Origin: Fluviispira sanaruensis
GTDB taxonomy: Bacteria; Bdellovibrionota_B; Oligoflexia; Silvanigrellales; Silvanigrellaceae
Reading direction: 5' to 3'
Assembly: GCF_004295685.1 (NCBI RefSeq)
Contig: NZ_AP019368.1
Span: 1,430,364 to 1,494,363 of the forward strand
Length of the DNA: 64,000 nt
A program made the translations under genes and the position numbers. Below, one piece after another: positions 8,017 through 16,709 of this stretch. The notes below the pieces were generated by a model that was given only the letters and a program-made list of their open reading frames with translations, searched no databases and was not told where the DNA came from. Within the stretch, counting starts at the first letter, position 1; the number at the start of each line of letters is the position of its first letter.

Positions 8017-9828
8017 ATGAGTCGACTAAAAATGCTTGTTGCTCTAAATGCGATTGTCTTTCTCTCCGCGTGCAATAAATCTGAGAATACCGCCCAAGTC
8101 AGTTCATATACAGATGAACCTTGGGAGCTGCCTAAATTAAATGCAGAAGAAAAAACGAGCTTAGTGGACTCTGTGCAGACCGTATTTAGGGAGTATTATG
8201 TAAATGATTTTCAGAAAAATAAGGAGAGTTATTATGATCCTTATACTGAAACTTTAAAACTGAATAAAGAGATGGATTCAGAGACTCTTTTAAGAGAAGC
8301 AATGAAGATTTTTAATAAAAATGGGGATATTTATACTAATTTTACCTATCCTAGCCCAGCGAAGTGTCTCAGTGCACATTTTTATTTTGATGTTGCTTTT
8401 GCCTATGATAACCCAAAAGATAAAGAAGGAAAATTGGTTATATCAAAGAAATATTCTATAGATACTGTTCCTTTGAGTCGTGAAGAAAAAAATGATTTTT
8501 ATAATATACAAGTCGGTGATGAACTCTTATCGATTGCTAATATTGGCATTGAAGGGGAAACTGATGAAGAAATAAGTGCCGTTGAAGGGCTGAAACTCTT
8601 AATGAAACAGGCTTCAGGTCGCACGGACGAAGTGAAAAAGGATCAAGCTCTGCAGAGATATTTTCTTCGTGAAGGTGATGAAGGGAAAACTCCAGAAGGA
8701 AACTTTACAGTAAAAATAAAAAGAAGAGCTGAAGGTCAGATTGTTACCTATACATTTCCATGGATGCGCTATCTAAATTATAAATGTTCCAAGAAAAATG
8801 AAGTTTCGCGAATTATTGATAAGAACAATCTGGGAGATAAGAAAGCGAATATAGATCCAAAATTAAAGCCAGCATATCTTCCCGGTGGAAGTGCAAATAT
8901 TGTTGAATATGCTGGAAAGTCATTTGCAGTCATAAGAGTTAGTAAATTTGTTAAAGATAAAGAAAATGAGATAGATGAAGTCGAGCGCATTAAAGATTTT
9001 TTAGAAAAAGAAAGGAACAAGATTGATGGAGTTATCTTTGACCTAAGAGGGGATTATAATTTTAACAATTATTTCTCTTATGCGACATCACCTGTTGCTT
9101 TGGCAAGTTTATTTACTACCCAAGATATATCTTATCCAAATGTAATTTTGAGAGTTTCAGACACAAATCGAGAGACATTGGCTAATAAACTATTTATTAA
9201 TTTAAAAGAAGTGGATAATTTAGATGCTTTTGTCTTTGAAAAGATGGGTAAATATTTAAATGATGAAAAGTATAAAGAACAAATTAAAAATCGCTCATTA
9301 TTTACCAATCCTTTTAACATATTTGATGCAAATCATGATGATCGCTACCCAAAAGATCCAAATGCAATTTTATATAAAGGCATCCTCACCGACAAACTCA
9401 TTGCTGTTTTTGCAAATAGTGACTGCAGTTATGCTTGTAATACATTCGTTTCACTTATGAAGGATTATAAGATTGCAAAAATATATGGGACAAGTAAACA
9501 AATAGGCGGCAGAGAAATAAATATTTTTTCTTGGAATGATTTTGCAGGAACAATAATTACACCACGTGGAACAACAAAATCCATTATTCCCAATGCTAAA
9601 ATCTTACCTAAAGGAAGTGATATTTCCTTTGCCTGGGGGCAAACAGTGCGGGAAAATGCACGCGCTGGCAATGAACAGTATTTAGGTGGCAATGGAGTCT
9701 TGGTCGATACAGTTTACTTAGAGACCCGCGATGACATTATAAATAATGATCGTAATATTTTTAATAAGATTTTTGCAGATATGGCTGATCCAAAAAATAG
9801 CACAGGATTTTATTTAAATCGTCCATAA
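8017..9828 (+). CDS. S41-like lipoprotein, paralogue 3, probably catalytically inactive
   Basis: A 603-residue paralogue of 2744 and 4816 with signal peptide and lipobox LSAC (Cys about 19), the WELPKLNAEEK segment, FTYPSPAKC, and the PDZ-like GDELLSIANIGIEGE region. The protease centre is eroded: the Gly-rich substrate loop is replaced by DLRGDYNFNNYF, the nucleophile Ser is Tyr472 in NSDCSYACNTF, the following acidic residue is Asn, and the GGGG loop reads IGGREI. The rest of the fold is conserved (MKDYKIAKIYGT, IIPNAKILPKG), and the frame is intact, so it looks like a maintained pseudoenzyme, perhaps a regulator, chaperone or binding partner of the active paralogues. Start ATG 8017 has GGAAGAAG just upstream. 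Confidence 0.75.
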   Translation: MSRLKMLVALNAIVFLSACNKSENTAQVSSYTDEPWELPKLNAEEKTSLVDSVQTVFREYYVNDFQKNKESYYDPYTETLKLNKEMDSETLLREAMKIFNKNGDIYTNFTYPSPAKCLSAHFYFDVAFAYDNPKDKEGKLVISKKYSIDTVPLSREEKNDFYNIQVGDELLSIANIGIEGETDEEISAVEGLKLLMKQASGRTDEVKKDQALQRYFLREGDEGKTPEGNFTVKIKRRAEGQIVTYTFPWMRYLNYKCSKKNEVSRIIDKNNLGDKKANIDPKLKPAYLPGGSANIVEYAGKSFAVIRVSKFVKDKENEIDEVERIKDFLEKERNKIDGVIFDLRGDYNFNNYFSYATSPVALASLFTTQDISYPNVILRVSDTNRETLANKLFINLKEVDNLDAFVFEKMGKYLNDEKYKEQIKNRSLFTNPFNIFDANHDDRYPKDPNAILYKGILTDKLIAVFANSDCSYACNTFVSLMKDYKIAKIYGTSKQIGGREINIFSWNDFAGTIITPRGTTKSIIPNAKILPKGSDISFAWGQTVRENARAGNEQYLGGNGVLVDTVYLETRDDIINNDRNIFNKIFADMADPKNSTGFYLNRP

Positions 9829-9940
9829 AAAGAAGATTGGGGTAATTTTATCGATTTATTTTTATCGTGATTTTGAAAAATAAAAAATAATCCTAATTCT
9901 CACTTCAAGTGGTTATTTCTTATAAAGAGAAGTAAACACT

Positions 9941-10547
9941 TCAAAATATTATAATTTTAAAAAATATGAGAATTTGCTTTAGACTCCGTTTTGTTTGATA
10001 CAAGGTTATTATATTTAATAATTTTATATAGCTATTAGAGATTGCTTCTACAAATGCTCCTGTCTCCTCAGAATAATAAGTTAATAATGCTTGTATGGCA
10101 GGATTATTTCTTTGAATAAATGGCTCACCTGCATATAATACAAAAACCTGATTTGCAGGGTCTACATTTGGCAACAGAAGATTGAGTTTATTTTTTAAAA
10201 AAACTTCCATTTGATTTTTTGAAAAAAATGACTTTTCAATCGTTTTTCTAAAAGATCTTTGAAAACAATAGCCACAATCAAAATTGCAAAAATATGATAA
10301 TAATATCATAATATAACCTTTTTTTATCAATGTGGCTTTCAAGATTCTGTAATAAAAATCCTAAGTTTCTTAAATATTCTAATTCTTCTTCGATTGTTAG
10401 TTTTGTTATATGCCCACGATTCTCGAGTTCATCCAATATTTTTATATTTTTAATGTCTATCAGGTTTGAAAGTTTTAATGAATTAATAGTGGTTAAAACT
10501 TCTGGAGAAACGAAATCGATAGTTCCTGAAATACCATTGACTAGCAC
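9941..10547 (-). pseudogene. Radical SAM peptide-maturase remnant (frameshifted and truncated)
   Basis: The first reverse frame (10547 to 10278) gives an N-terminal region starting MLVNGISGTIDFVSPEV, like the leader-binding-type region ahead of SPASM radical SAM maturases. The radical SAM cluster motif CNFDCGYC (CxxxCxxC) appears in the next frame (from ~10342 down to 9941). One extra base, or a two-base loss, near 10290-10315 separates them. The joined product is only ~200 residues against 350-450 for the family; the rest of the barrel and any SPASM domain are missing. It lies 60 bases downstream of an ABC exporter on the same strand, the usual partner in modified-peptide loci. Identification rests on the cysteine motif, spacing and context. 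Confidence 0.6.
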
Positions 10548-10608
10548 TCCTGCATTTCAAAAAAGGCACAACTATAGAAAAGCTACTTTTACGATAATTA
10601 TTCACTTT

Positions 10609-12315
10609 TTAATCCTTATTTAAATATATTATTTCAGAATAAATATCATCAAAACGATCATCGTGGCTAATAACAAGAATAAATTTATCGTTTGCGCTGT
10701 TTTTTATTTCTGCCATAACTGCATTGGCACTGGCGGAATCCAGACCTGTCGTGGGCTCATCGAATATTAATAGAAGTTTATTTTCTACGAGTAACGTACG
10801 AGCTATTGCTAGACGCCTTTTTTCACCCCCTGAAAGGTTTTTTCCCGCTTCAGAGATATATTCATTTAAGCGATTTTTTATGCCCGTTTGTGCTCCCTCC
10901 CAAAGAAATCTTTGTAATAATTGTGAAACTTCTTCTTTACTTATTTTTTTATGACCGAGACAAATATTGCCTAGGACTGTATCATCAAAAAACAGAGGCT
11001 CTTGCTGAACTAAGATAGATAAAGCTTGTAACTCAAGTGGTGTTATCGTTACATTATCAAATTGAATGCTTCCCTTCGTTTGCTTTATGATTCCATTTAA
11101 AATTAAAGATAAGGTTGTTTTTCCGCCGCCTGATTTACCTTTTAAACCGATTATTTTTCCCCTGTTCCACTGGAAGTTTATATTTTTAATTTGTGAATTG
11201 CTATGGGGAAATTTATATTCAAGATTCTTAATGAATATTGTGTCTATATTTTTGAATTTGCTATAAACAATTTTATTATTGACATTTTCTATTTCCATTT
11301 TGTAATAGCCATTTAATTTTTTAATAGCAGCAAAGCCTGGATGGGTTTCTTGCAGATAAATAATTAGCTGCTTTGTGTTGTGCAGCATCATTGTGGCAAT
11401 TGTGAGTGTGGCAAAAAAACTTCCAATGGACAGAGTGCCTTGTTGTATTCGAAAAACGTTGTAGGCTAAGAGCAAAAGGGGGAAAAAAGACGTTATGCCT
11501 CCAACCACAGCAAAAGAAAGTGAGCGATAATGCATCATATTATTTGCAGCAAATATCGTTCTGTTAAATTTATTCTCTGCAATAGAAGTTGGGTAAAATA
11601 TATTGGTCAATTTGATAAATATTTGATTCTCCATGCAGCTTTGAAAAAATGTTTTTTCCTGTGCCATATTTTTATAAAATATTTCTGTTGATTCACGAAT
11701 CTCTTTCGCTAAATAATAGGAAGATAGGATAAAAAAAGGAATAAAGAAAAGAATACCGATCGCTATAAACTTGTCTAACATTAAGAGAGCAACAAAACAA
11801 AAAATAACAATCAAAATATTTTCAAAAACATTGGTCAACTTGTCGAAAAAAATAGACAAGGCAATTTCGGTGTTTTGATAGATTTCATTTGCGAGGGTAA
11901 TGACCTTTCCACCTAAGTTTGAATTGTAGGCGGATTTTAAAAAATTTTCTAAAATATTTTCGCGATTTCTCTTTAATAGTTCTCTATATATTCTATAGAT
12001 GACAACTCCATGATAATAAGAAATAATCCTTTCAAAGAGCAGAGCTGCACTTGCGATTAACAATAATAACGGAATTTGTTGGCTTTTTTCAGCAGCTATA
12101 GAGGCATCGATAATATCTTTGCTCAGAAATGGGAGAGGAAGAGTGCTTAAAGTAGCAAGAGTTGTTAGAATTGAAATAATTAAAAAATCTTTTATGTCCA
12201 ATGCTAAATTTTTGCAAATGAAATTTTTTGCAACTTTAAAATCAATCAGCATATTTTTTATGCAGAGTAGAAAATGTGAGGGGTGGATAAATAAAAATTT
12301 AATCTGCTCTCTCAT
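10609..12315 (-). CDS. ABC transporter with fused permease and ATPase (exporter half-transporter)
   Basis: A 568-residue exporter-type half transporter that should homodimerise in the inner membrane. Residues ~45-310 hold six hydrophobic helices; residues ~340-568 are the nucleotide-binding domain with Walker A GKSGGGKTTL, Q-loop QQEPLFFD, signature LSGGEKRR, Walker B LLLIFDEPT and H-loop ISHDD. No peptidase C39 domain is present. Start ATG 12315 has GGAG 6 bases upstream. The next gene on the strand is the radical SAM remnant, so export of a modified peptide is a plausible original role, but no precursor peptide was found. Substrate otherwise unknown. Confidence 0.75.
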   Translation of the reverse strand: MREQIKFLFIHPSHFLLCIKNMLIDFKVAKNFICKNLALDIKDFLIISILTTLATLSTLPLPFLSKDIIDASIAAEKSQQIPLLLLIASAALLFERIISYYHGVVIYRIYRELLKRNRENILENFLKSAYNSNLGGKVITLANEIYQNTEIALSIFFDKLTNVFENILIVIFCFVALLMLDKFIAIGILFFIPFFILSSYYLAKEIRESTEIFYKNMAQEKTFFQSCMENQIFIKLTNIFYPTSIAENKFNRTIFAANNMMHYRSLSFAVVGGITSFFPLLLLAYNVFRIQQGTLSIGSFFATLTIATMMLHNTKQLIIYLQETHPGFAAIKKLNGYYKMEIENVNNKIVYSKFKNIDTIFIKNLEYKFPHSNSQIKNINFQWNRGKIIGLKGKSGGGKTTLSLILNGIIKQTKGSIQFDNVTITPLELQALSILVQQEPLFFDDTVLGNICLGHKKISKEEVSQLLQRFLWEGAQTGIKNRLNEYISEAGKNLSGGEKRRLAIARTLLVENKLLLIFDEPTTGLDSASANAVMAEIKNSANDKFILVISHDDRFDDIYSEIIYLNKD

Positions 12316-12386
12316 TCATTTCTCCAAAGATATTTTATTTATAATAATTAAAATATCTATAGAGTCAATTCATTTAAATAAACAAA

Positions 12387-12420
12387 AAAAAGACCTCAAT
12401 AAAATTATCAAGGTCTTTTT
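12387..12420 (-). terminator. Intrinsic terminator of the zinc-ribbon/serA operon
   Basis: AAAAAGACCT (12387-12396) and AGGTCTTTTT (12411-12420) form a 10-bp stem. On the reverse strand the stem is followed by a T-run, just 17 bases past the stop codon at 12437. Confidence 0.75.
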
Positions 12421-12436
12421 AAAAAGGCTGAACTGT

Positions 12437-13153
12437 TTAAGCGTTGTTTTGTGGCAACAAAACATGGGAACAGTTTGGACAAAACTCAACGGACTTGCCG
12501 CGGGCAATGTTGTTGAGGATTTGCGGAGAGAGACCAATGCGGCAGTTGCCACACGCTCTTTCAACCACACGGCAGATAGGGCCGTTTGGATTGCGGGTGA
12601 TCTTAGAAACGCGCATATAGTGTTGCGCAATACGATCATCAAGGCGAGATAAATAGGAGTCACGCACTTTGTTGATTTCGTCTAAACGACCTGCAGAGTT
12701 ATCTTCTGCTTCTTGGGCTTTTTTGCGTTCCCCTTCCGAAGCACTGATAGAAGCGGAAAGTTCTGTTTCAGCTTTGTGGAAAACAGCTTTCGATTGTTCT
12801 ATGCGGCTTTCAGTTTCGTCGGCACGGCGTTGTGTTTCACGAATATCGCGTTCAACGTGATCGAGTTCACGCTTGAGTCCGCGGTGATCATCATCATTTT
12901 TCGCAGCAAACAAACGGGCAGAGCGTTCTGCTTTGCGTTCATCCAGATCATCAAGTTTTTTGTAAAGACGACGGAGTTCAGCTTCGTGAAAAATCATGTC
13001 TGTGCGTGTTTTTGCTATAATTTCTTCACTGATACGCGATTTTTTAGCGAGTTCAGAAAGTTCTTTTTGTGCAACTCGCTGATCTTGAGTGACAAGGCCA
13101 GAGTCGATATCTAAGCGATAGAGTTGTTCAATAATTTCATAATTTGGGTTCAA
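12437..13153 (-). CDS. Coiled-coil protein with C-terminal C4 zinc ribbon
   Basis: About 238 residues: a long charged alpha-helical coiled coil (residues ~5-170) followed by a zinc-ribbon with two CxxC pairs, ACGNC and FCPNC, in the context CRIGLSPQ. This matches the zf-RING_7 / C4-type zinc ribbon family found near nif3-like genes and proposed to bind nucleic acid; its role is poorly defined. The reading frame could begin at ATG 13201, but TTG 13153 has AAGGAG exactly 7 bases upstream, and family members start with a similar N-terminus, so TTG is preferred. It is the last gene of the ABC-ABC-serA operon (85 bases after serA) and is followed by a terminator. Confidence 0.75.
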   Translation of the reverse strand: MNPNYEIIEQLYRLDIDSGLVTQDQRVAQKELSELAKKSRISEEIIAKTRTDMIFHEAELRRLYKKLDDLDERKAERSARLFAAKNDDDHRGLKRELDHVERDIRETQRRADETESRIEQSKAVFHKAETELSASISASEGERKKAQEAEDNSAGRLDEINKVRDSYLSRLDDRIAQHYMRVSKITRNPNGPICRVVERACGNCRIGLSPQILNNIARGKSVEFCPNCSHVLLPQNNA

Positions 13154-13238
13154 AGGGAATCTCCTTGTGAGACAAAATAGAGCAACTGTTTTATGTAACA
13201 CATGGCAATTGTTCTTTCAATGCCTTTTGTGGCTAAAA

Positions 13239-14861
13239 TCACAGCCCACTGACCAATCGTGCTGAAATTAAATTCGGGAGTTTACGAAGTCCAGCAACCA
13301 CTTCGCTTTCAAGATCACCATCTATTCGAATAAGACTCATAGCCATTCCTCCGCGCCGATTGCGTGAAAGTTCAAACTGAGCAATATTAACATTGTTTTT
13401 TGCTAAATAGGATCCCACATCTCCAATCACACCCGGTCTATCGTGATTCTGCATAACGATCAGATCGTTATCAAGTTCAATTTCAAAAAGAAAATCATTG
13501 ATTGAGCTCAAACGGGCAAATTTCCCATCATAGAGAACGGCGCCCACAGATATTTTTTCGCTCGTGCCTTTGCCATAAACTTCAAATAAAAGTTCATTTT
13601 TTGCGGAAGAGGAAGGTGTCATTTCTATCTCAAACTCAAGCCCTTTGCGCTGGAGAATCTTTTCTGCATTGACGTAGGAGACAAATTCTTCTGAGGCATG
13701 AGAAAGAAAGCCTTTAATTGCAGAAAGTTTTAAAACCTGTAAGTCTTCTTTATTGAGATTTGCTTTGACGGTCAGTTTCAATATTGCGGGTTGAAAGTCA
13801 AAGATTTGTGCACCAAAACGTGAGACTTTTTCAGATAGGACAGAGAAAACTTTGAGATCATTGGAGCCCAGTAAAGAAACATGCGGAAGATTGACTGGGT
13901 AATCGACAATTTCACCGCGCAGAGCTTTTAGCACTTGAATAGCAATGGTTTCCCCTATGCGATACTGTGCTTCGGCTGTGCTCGCACCGATATGAGGTGT
14001 CACTATGACATTGGGATGAGCTATAAGTTCTTGTAATGGCTTAGGTTCATTGTCAAATGTGTCAATGGCTGCACCAACAATATATCCCTCGTTGAGGACT
14101 TCAAGCAGGGCTCTTTCTGCAACAATGCCGCCACGAGCCGCGTTTAAAATGATCCCACCTTTGCGCATTTTCTTCAGCTCTACTAAAGAAATCATGCCTT
14201 TTGTTTCTTTATTGAGGGGCACATGGACGGAGAGAACATCGCATTCTGCGAGCAATTCTTCCAAAGTATTTTTACGCTCAGCTTGATTTTTACGGAAAAC
14301 ATCTTCGGAAATATAGGGATCATAAGCAATGACGCGCATGTCAAAGCCTTTGGCAAATTTTGCGACACGGTGGCCGACATTGCCAAGGCCAACGATTCCG
14401 ATGGTTTTATCTCCGAGTTCAGTTCCTGAAAATTTGTGGCGATTCCAACCACCTGCGCTGGTGCTCATGTGTGCTTGAGGAATTTTACGGACAAGGGCAA
14501 GGAGTAAACCCATGGTCAACTCGGCGGCAGAATTGGTGTTTTTTCCAGGGGTGTTGACGACAAGAATGCCCATTTCTGTTGCTAAGTCGCAATCAATATT
14601 TCCATAGCCAACTGCTGCGCGGGCAACAACGCTTAATTTTTTAGCTTTGCGTAAAAGTTCAGCATCGACATCAGTTTCTGAACGACTGATGAGAACATGA
14701 GTGTCTTCGATTTCTTTTAAAATAATATCACGGGGTGCATCGGGAATATAAACAATTTTAAGTGATTCAGAGACAGCAAGCTCAGAAGGTTGATTGTTCA
14801 ATAGCTTGAGAGCTATATCATGGAGTTTACCTGTAATGAGAATCTTAACTGTCTTTTCCAT
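13239..14861 (-). CDS. serA: D-3-phosphoglycerate dehydrogenase (long form with ACT domain)
   Basis: First step of serine synthesis: oxidation of 3-phosphoglycerate to 3-phosphohydroxypyruvate with NAD. The 540-residue length matches the type I form. Residues ~1-310 form the catalytic and Rossmann parts, with GKTIGIVGLGNVG-type dinucleotide site (GLGNVG, ~150), NAARGGIV, and catalytic His in TPHIGAST (~290). An intervening (ASB) domain spans ~320-455. The C-terminal ACT domain has the ligand loop HDRPGVIGDVG (~475), indicating possible serine feedback. ATG 14861 lies 18 bases after the upstream ABC gene, so it is probably co-transcribed with the transporter pair. Confidence 0.92.
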   Translation of the reverse strand: MEKTVKILITGKLHDIALKLLNNQPSELAVSESLKIVYIPDAPRDIILKEIEDTHVLISRSETDVDAELLRKAKKLSVVARAAVGYGNIDCDLATEMGILVVNTPGKNTNSAAELTMGLLLALVRKIPQAHMSTSAGGWNRHKFSGTELGDKTIGIVGLGNVGHRVAKFAKGFDMRVIAYDPYISEDVFRKNQAERKNTLEELLAECDVLSVHVPLNKETKGMISLVELKKMRKGGIILNAARGGIVAERALLEVLNEGYIVGAAIDTFDNEPKPLQELIAHPNVIVTPHIGASTAEAQYRIGETIAIQVLKALRGEIVDYPVNLPHVSLLGSNDLKVFSVLSEKVSRFGAQIFDFQPAILKLTVKANLNKEDLQVLKLSAIKGFLSHASEEFVSYVNAEKILQRKGLEFEIEMTPSSSAKNELLFEVYGKGTSEKISVGAVLYDGKFARLSSINDFLFEIELDNDLIVMQNHDRPGVIGDVGSYLAKNNVNIAQFELSRNRRGGMAMSLIRIDGDLESEVVAGLRKLPNLISARLVSGL

Positions 14862-14879
14862 CTGTGTTTTTCCTATGGC

Positions 14880-16709
14880 TTAAGATAAATGGGAATGCAA
14901 ACTCTCACCTAATTTGGAGAGTATTTTGGCAGGCGTACCATAATCCACGACTTGTCCATTGCCAAGCACAACAACGTGATCTGCATTATTTAACGTCTCT
15001 AAGCGGTGAGCAATGATTATGACAGTTTTATGAACAAAAGCTGTGTTTAGCGTTTCTTGAATGAGTTTTTCAGTTTCCATATCAACACTTGCGGTGGCTT
15101 CGTCCATAAGAATAATTTTTGCATCGCATAAAATAGCTCGAGCCATACAAATCAGTTGGCGTTGTCCAACGGAAAAATTGTGTCCTCTTTCCGTTAAAAC
15201 GTAATTGAGTTTATCTGGAAGATTTTCGATATATTTTGCTAGTTGAACTTCTTTAAGAGCTTCCCACATTTGTTCGTCTGAATATTTTCCCGTTCTGTCT
15301 AAATTATATTTTAAGGTACCAGAAAATAAATGCGGTTCCTGCGGAACGATCGCAAATACTTTCCGGGCTTCATCTAGTGATATTTGAGTGATATCGATTC
15401 CATCAATTATTATTTTTCCAGAATGAAGATAGAGCATGCGAAAAAAAGCTTGGAACAAAGTACTTTTCCCTGCGCCCGTTCTCCCAATGATTCCCGTTTT
15501 TTTGCCAGCTGCAAATTTTAAAGATAAATTTTTTAAGACAATAGGTAAATCTTTACGATAAGAAGCTTGAATATTTTCAATAATAATTTCACCAAACTTT
15601 GGCCAATCTGTTTTCATTAGCTTGGGATCATGTGAATAATGAATGTGTTCACTGGGAAGATTTTTATATTCGATTACTCTTTCCACTGAAACCATTTTGG
15701 ATTCAATCATGGATAAACTGCGTGTTAACCATTGCATGGTGGCATCGAGACCGATCGTGAGACTCATTAAAAAACCAGCTTCACCCACTCCAATTTTATT
15801 ATTTGCAACTAAAATAACAGCTATTAAAGTTACAGCTAAGCCAAAGAATTCTGAAATAATTTTGAGGCGTAAATTGAGCCAACGCAATATTCTGCTTTGT
15901 AGTAGAACTGATTTTGCATAATCATGAGACAACAGAATAAGTCTGTCATAAAAAATTTTGCTTTTACCATATGCCCGGATGGTTTGAAAACCTACGACTG
16001 TTTCCGTAAATAAACTCCAAATGGGCGTTTCAAGGATTTTCGTATAGCGTTGAATTTCGCGAGAAGCAGTTTTAAACAAAACTTGCACGGAATAATAAAA
16101 AAATATACATGGTAAAACGGCAATGATAGCAACAGGTGCTTGAAAAATAACAATAACGGATACAATTAGAAGTTCAATAATAGAACAGATAATATCAGAA
16201 AAAATATTAGGAATTTCATCTTTTATTTGGATATAATCGCCGCTAAAACGACGGATCAATCTTCCTGTTGGATTTTCATCTAAAAAAGTAACGCGAACAT
16301 TGGAAAAACTTTCTACCATTTGATTGTGTAAAACTCGTGCACCGTTGGCTAAAAAGCCTATTAGAACAATCCAACTTATGGCGCGCAAGAGAATTGCAGC
16401 GAGACAAAATAAGAAAAAGAAAAGAGAAATTCGATAGGCATCAGCGTTTTGTAACCATAAACGTATTACATTTTTGAGTTGATTCTCATCCCCGCATATA
16501 ATGGTATTGCAATCATTGGCCCAAAGGGAAACAAGGTAACGAAAGCCACTCTCACTTAAACTCGTTAATACAAGTAAAATAAGGATAATTGGCAGAAAAA
16601 TTGGCAGATATTGCATTGAGTTTAAATATCTTGAATAAAGACCTAAACCAATTTTTCCTGATTGCCGTTCTTCCTGCGTGATGAAACTAATTTTTTCGGT
16701 CATGCTCAT
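14880..16709 (-). CDS. ABCC-like exporter, second half (TMD2-NBD2 type)
   Basis: 609 residues: six membrane helices (~30-330) then an ATPase domain. The N-terminus EERQSGKIGLGLYSRYL resembles the linker before TMD2 in eukaryotic MRP/ABCC proteins. The NBD has Walker A GRTGAGKSTL, signature FSVGQRQL (the non-canonical SVGQRQ form of ABCC NBD2), Walker B IILMDEATASVD with catalytic Glu, and H-loop IIAHRLET. Its start overlaps the end of the upstream half by 23 bases, implying coupled translation and a heterodimer. Substrate is unknown; conjugated organic anions, drugs or peptides are typical of the superfamily. serA follows after 18 bases. Confidence 0.8.
   Translation of the reverse strand: MSMTEKISFITQEERQSGKIGLGLYSRYLNSMQYLPIFLPIILILLVLTSLSESGFRYLVSLWANDCNTIICGDENQLKNVIRLWLQNADAYRISLFFFLFCLAAILLRAISWIVLIGFLANGARVLHNQMVESFSNVRVTFLDENPTGRLIRRFSGDYIQIKDEIPNIFSDIICSIIELLIVSVIVIFQAPVAIIAVLPCIFFYYSVQVLFKTASREIQRYTKILETPIWSLFTETVVGFQTIRAYGKSKIFYDRLILLSHDYAKSVLLQSRILRWLNLRLKIISEFFGLAVTLIAVILVANNKIGVGEAGFLMSLTIGLDATMQWLTRSLSMIESKMVSVERVIEYKNLPSEHIHYSHDPKLMKTDWPKFGEIIIENIQASYRKDLPIVLKNLSLKFAAGKKTGIIGRTGAGKSTLFQAFFRMLYLHSGKIIIDGIDITQISLDEARKVFAIVPQEPHLFSGTLKYNLDRTGKYSDEQMWEALKEVQLAKYIENLPDKLNYVLTERGHNFSVGQRQLICMARAILCDAKIILMDEATASVDMETEKLIQETLNTAFVHKTVIIIAHRLETLNNADHVVVLGNGQVVDYGTPAKILSKLGESLHSHLS

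Noticed and set aside
12119-12652. 177-residue forward frame across the ABC start and zinc-ribbon end
   Set aside because: Overlaps two well-supported reverse genes and a terminator; composition is antisense-like.
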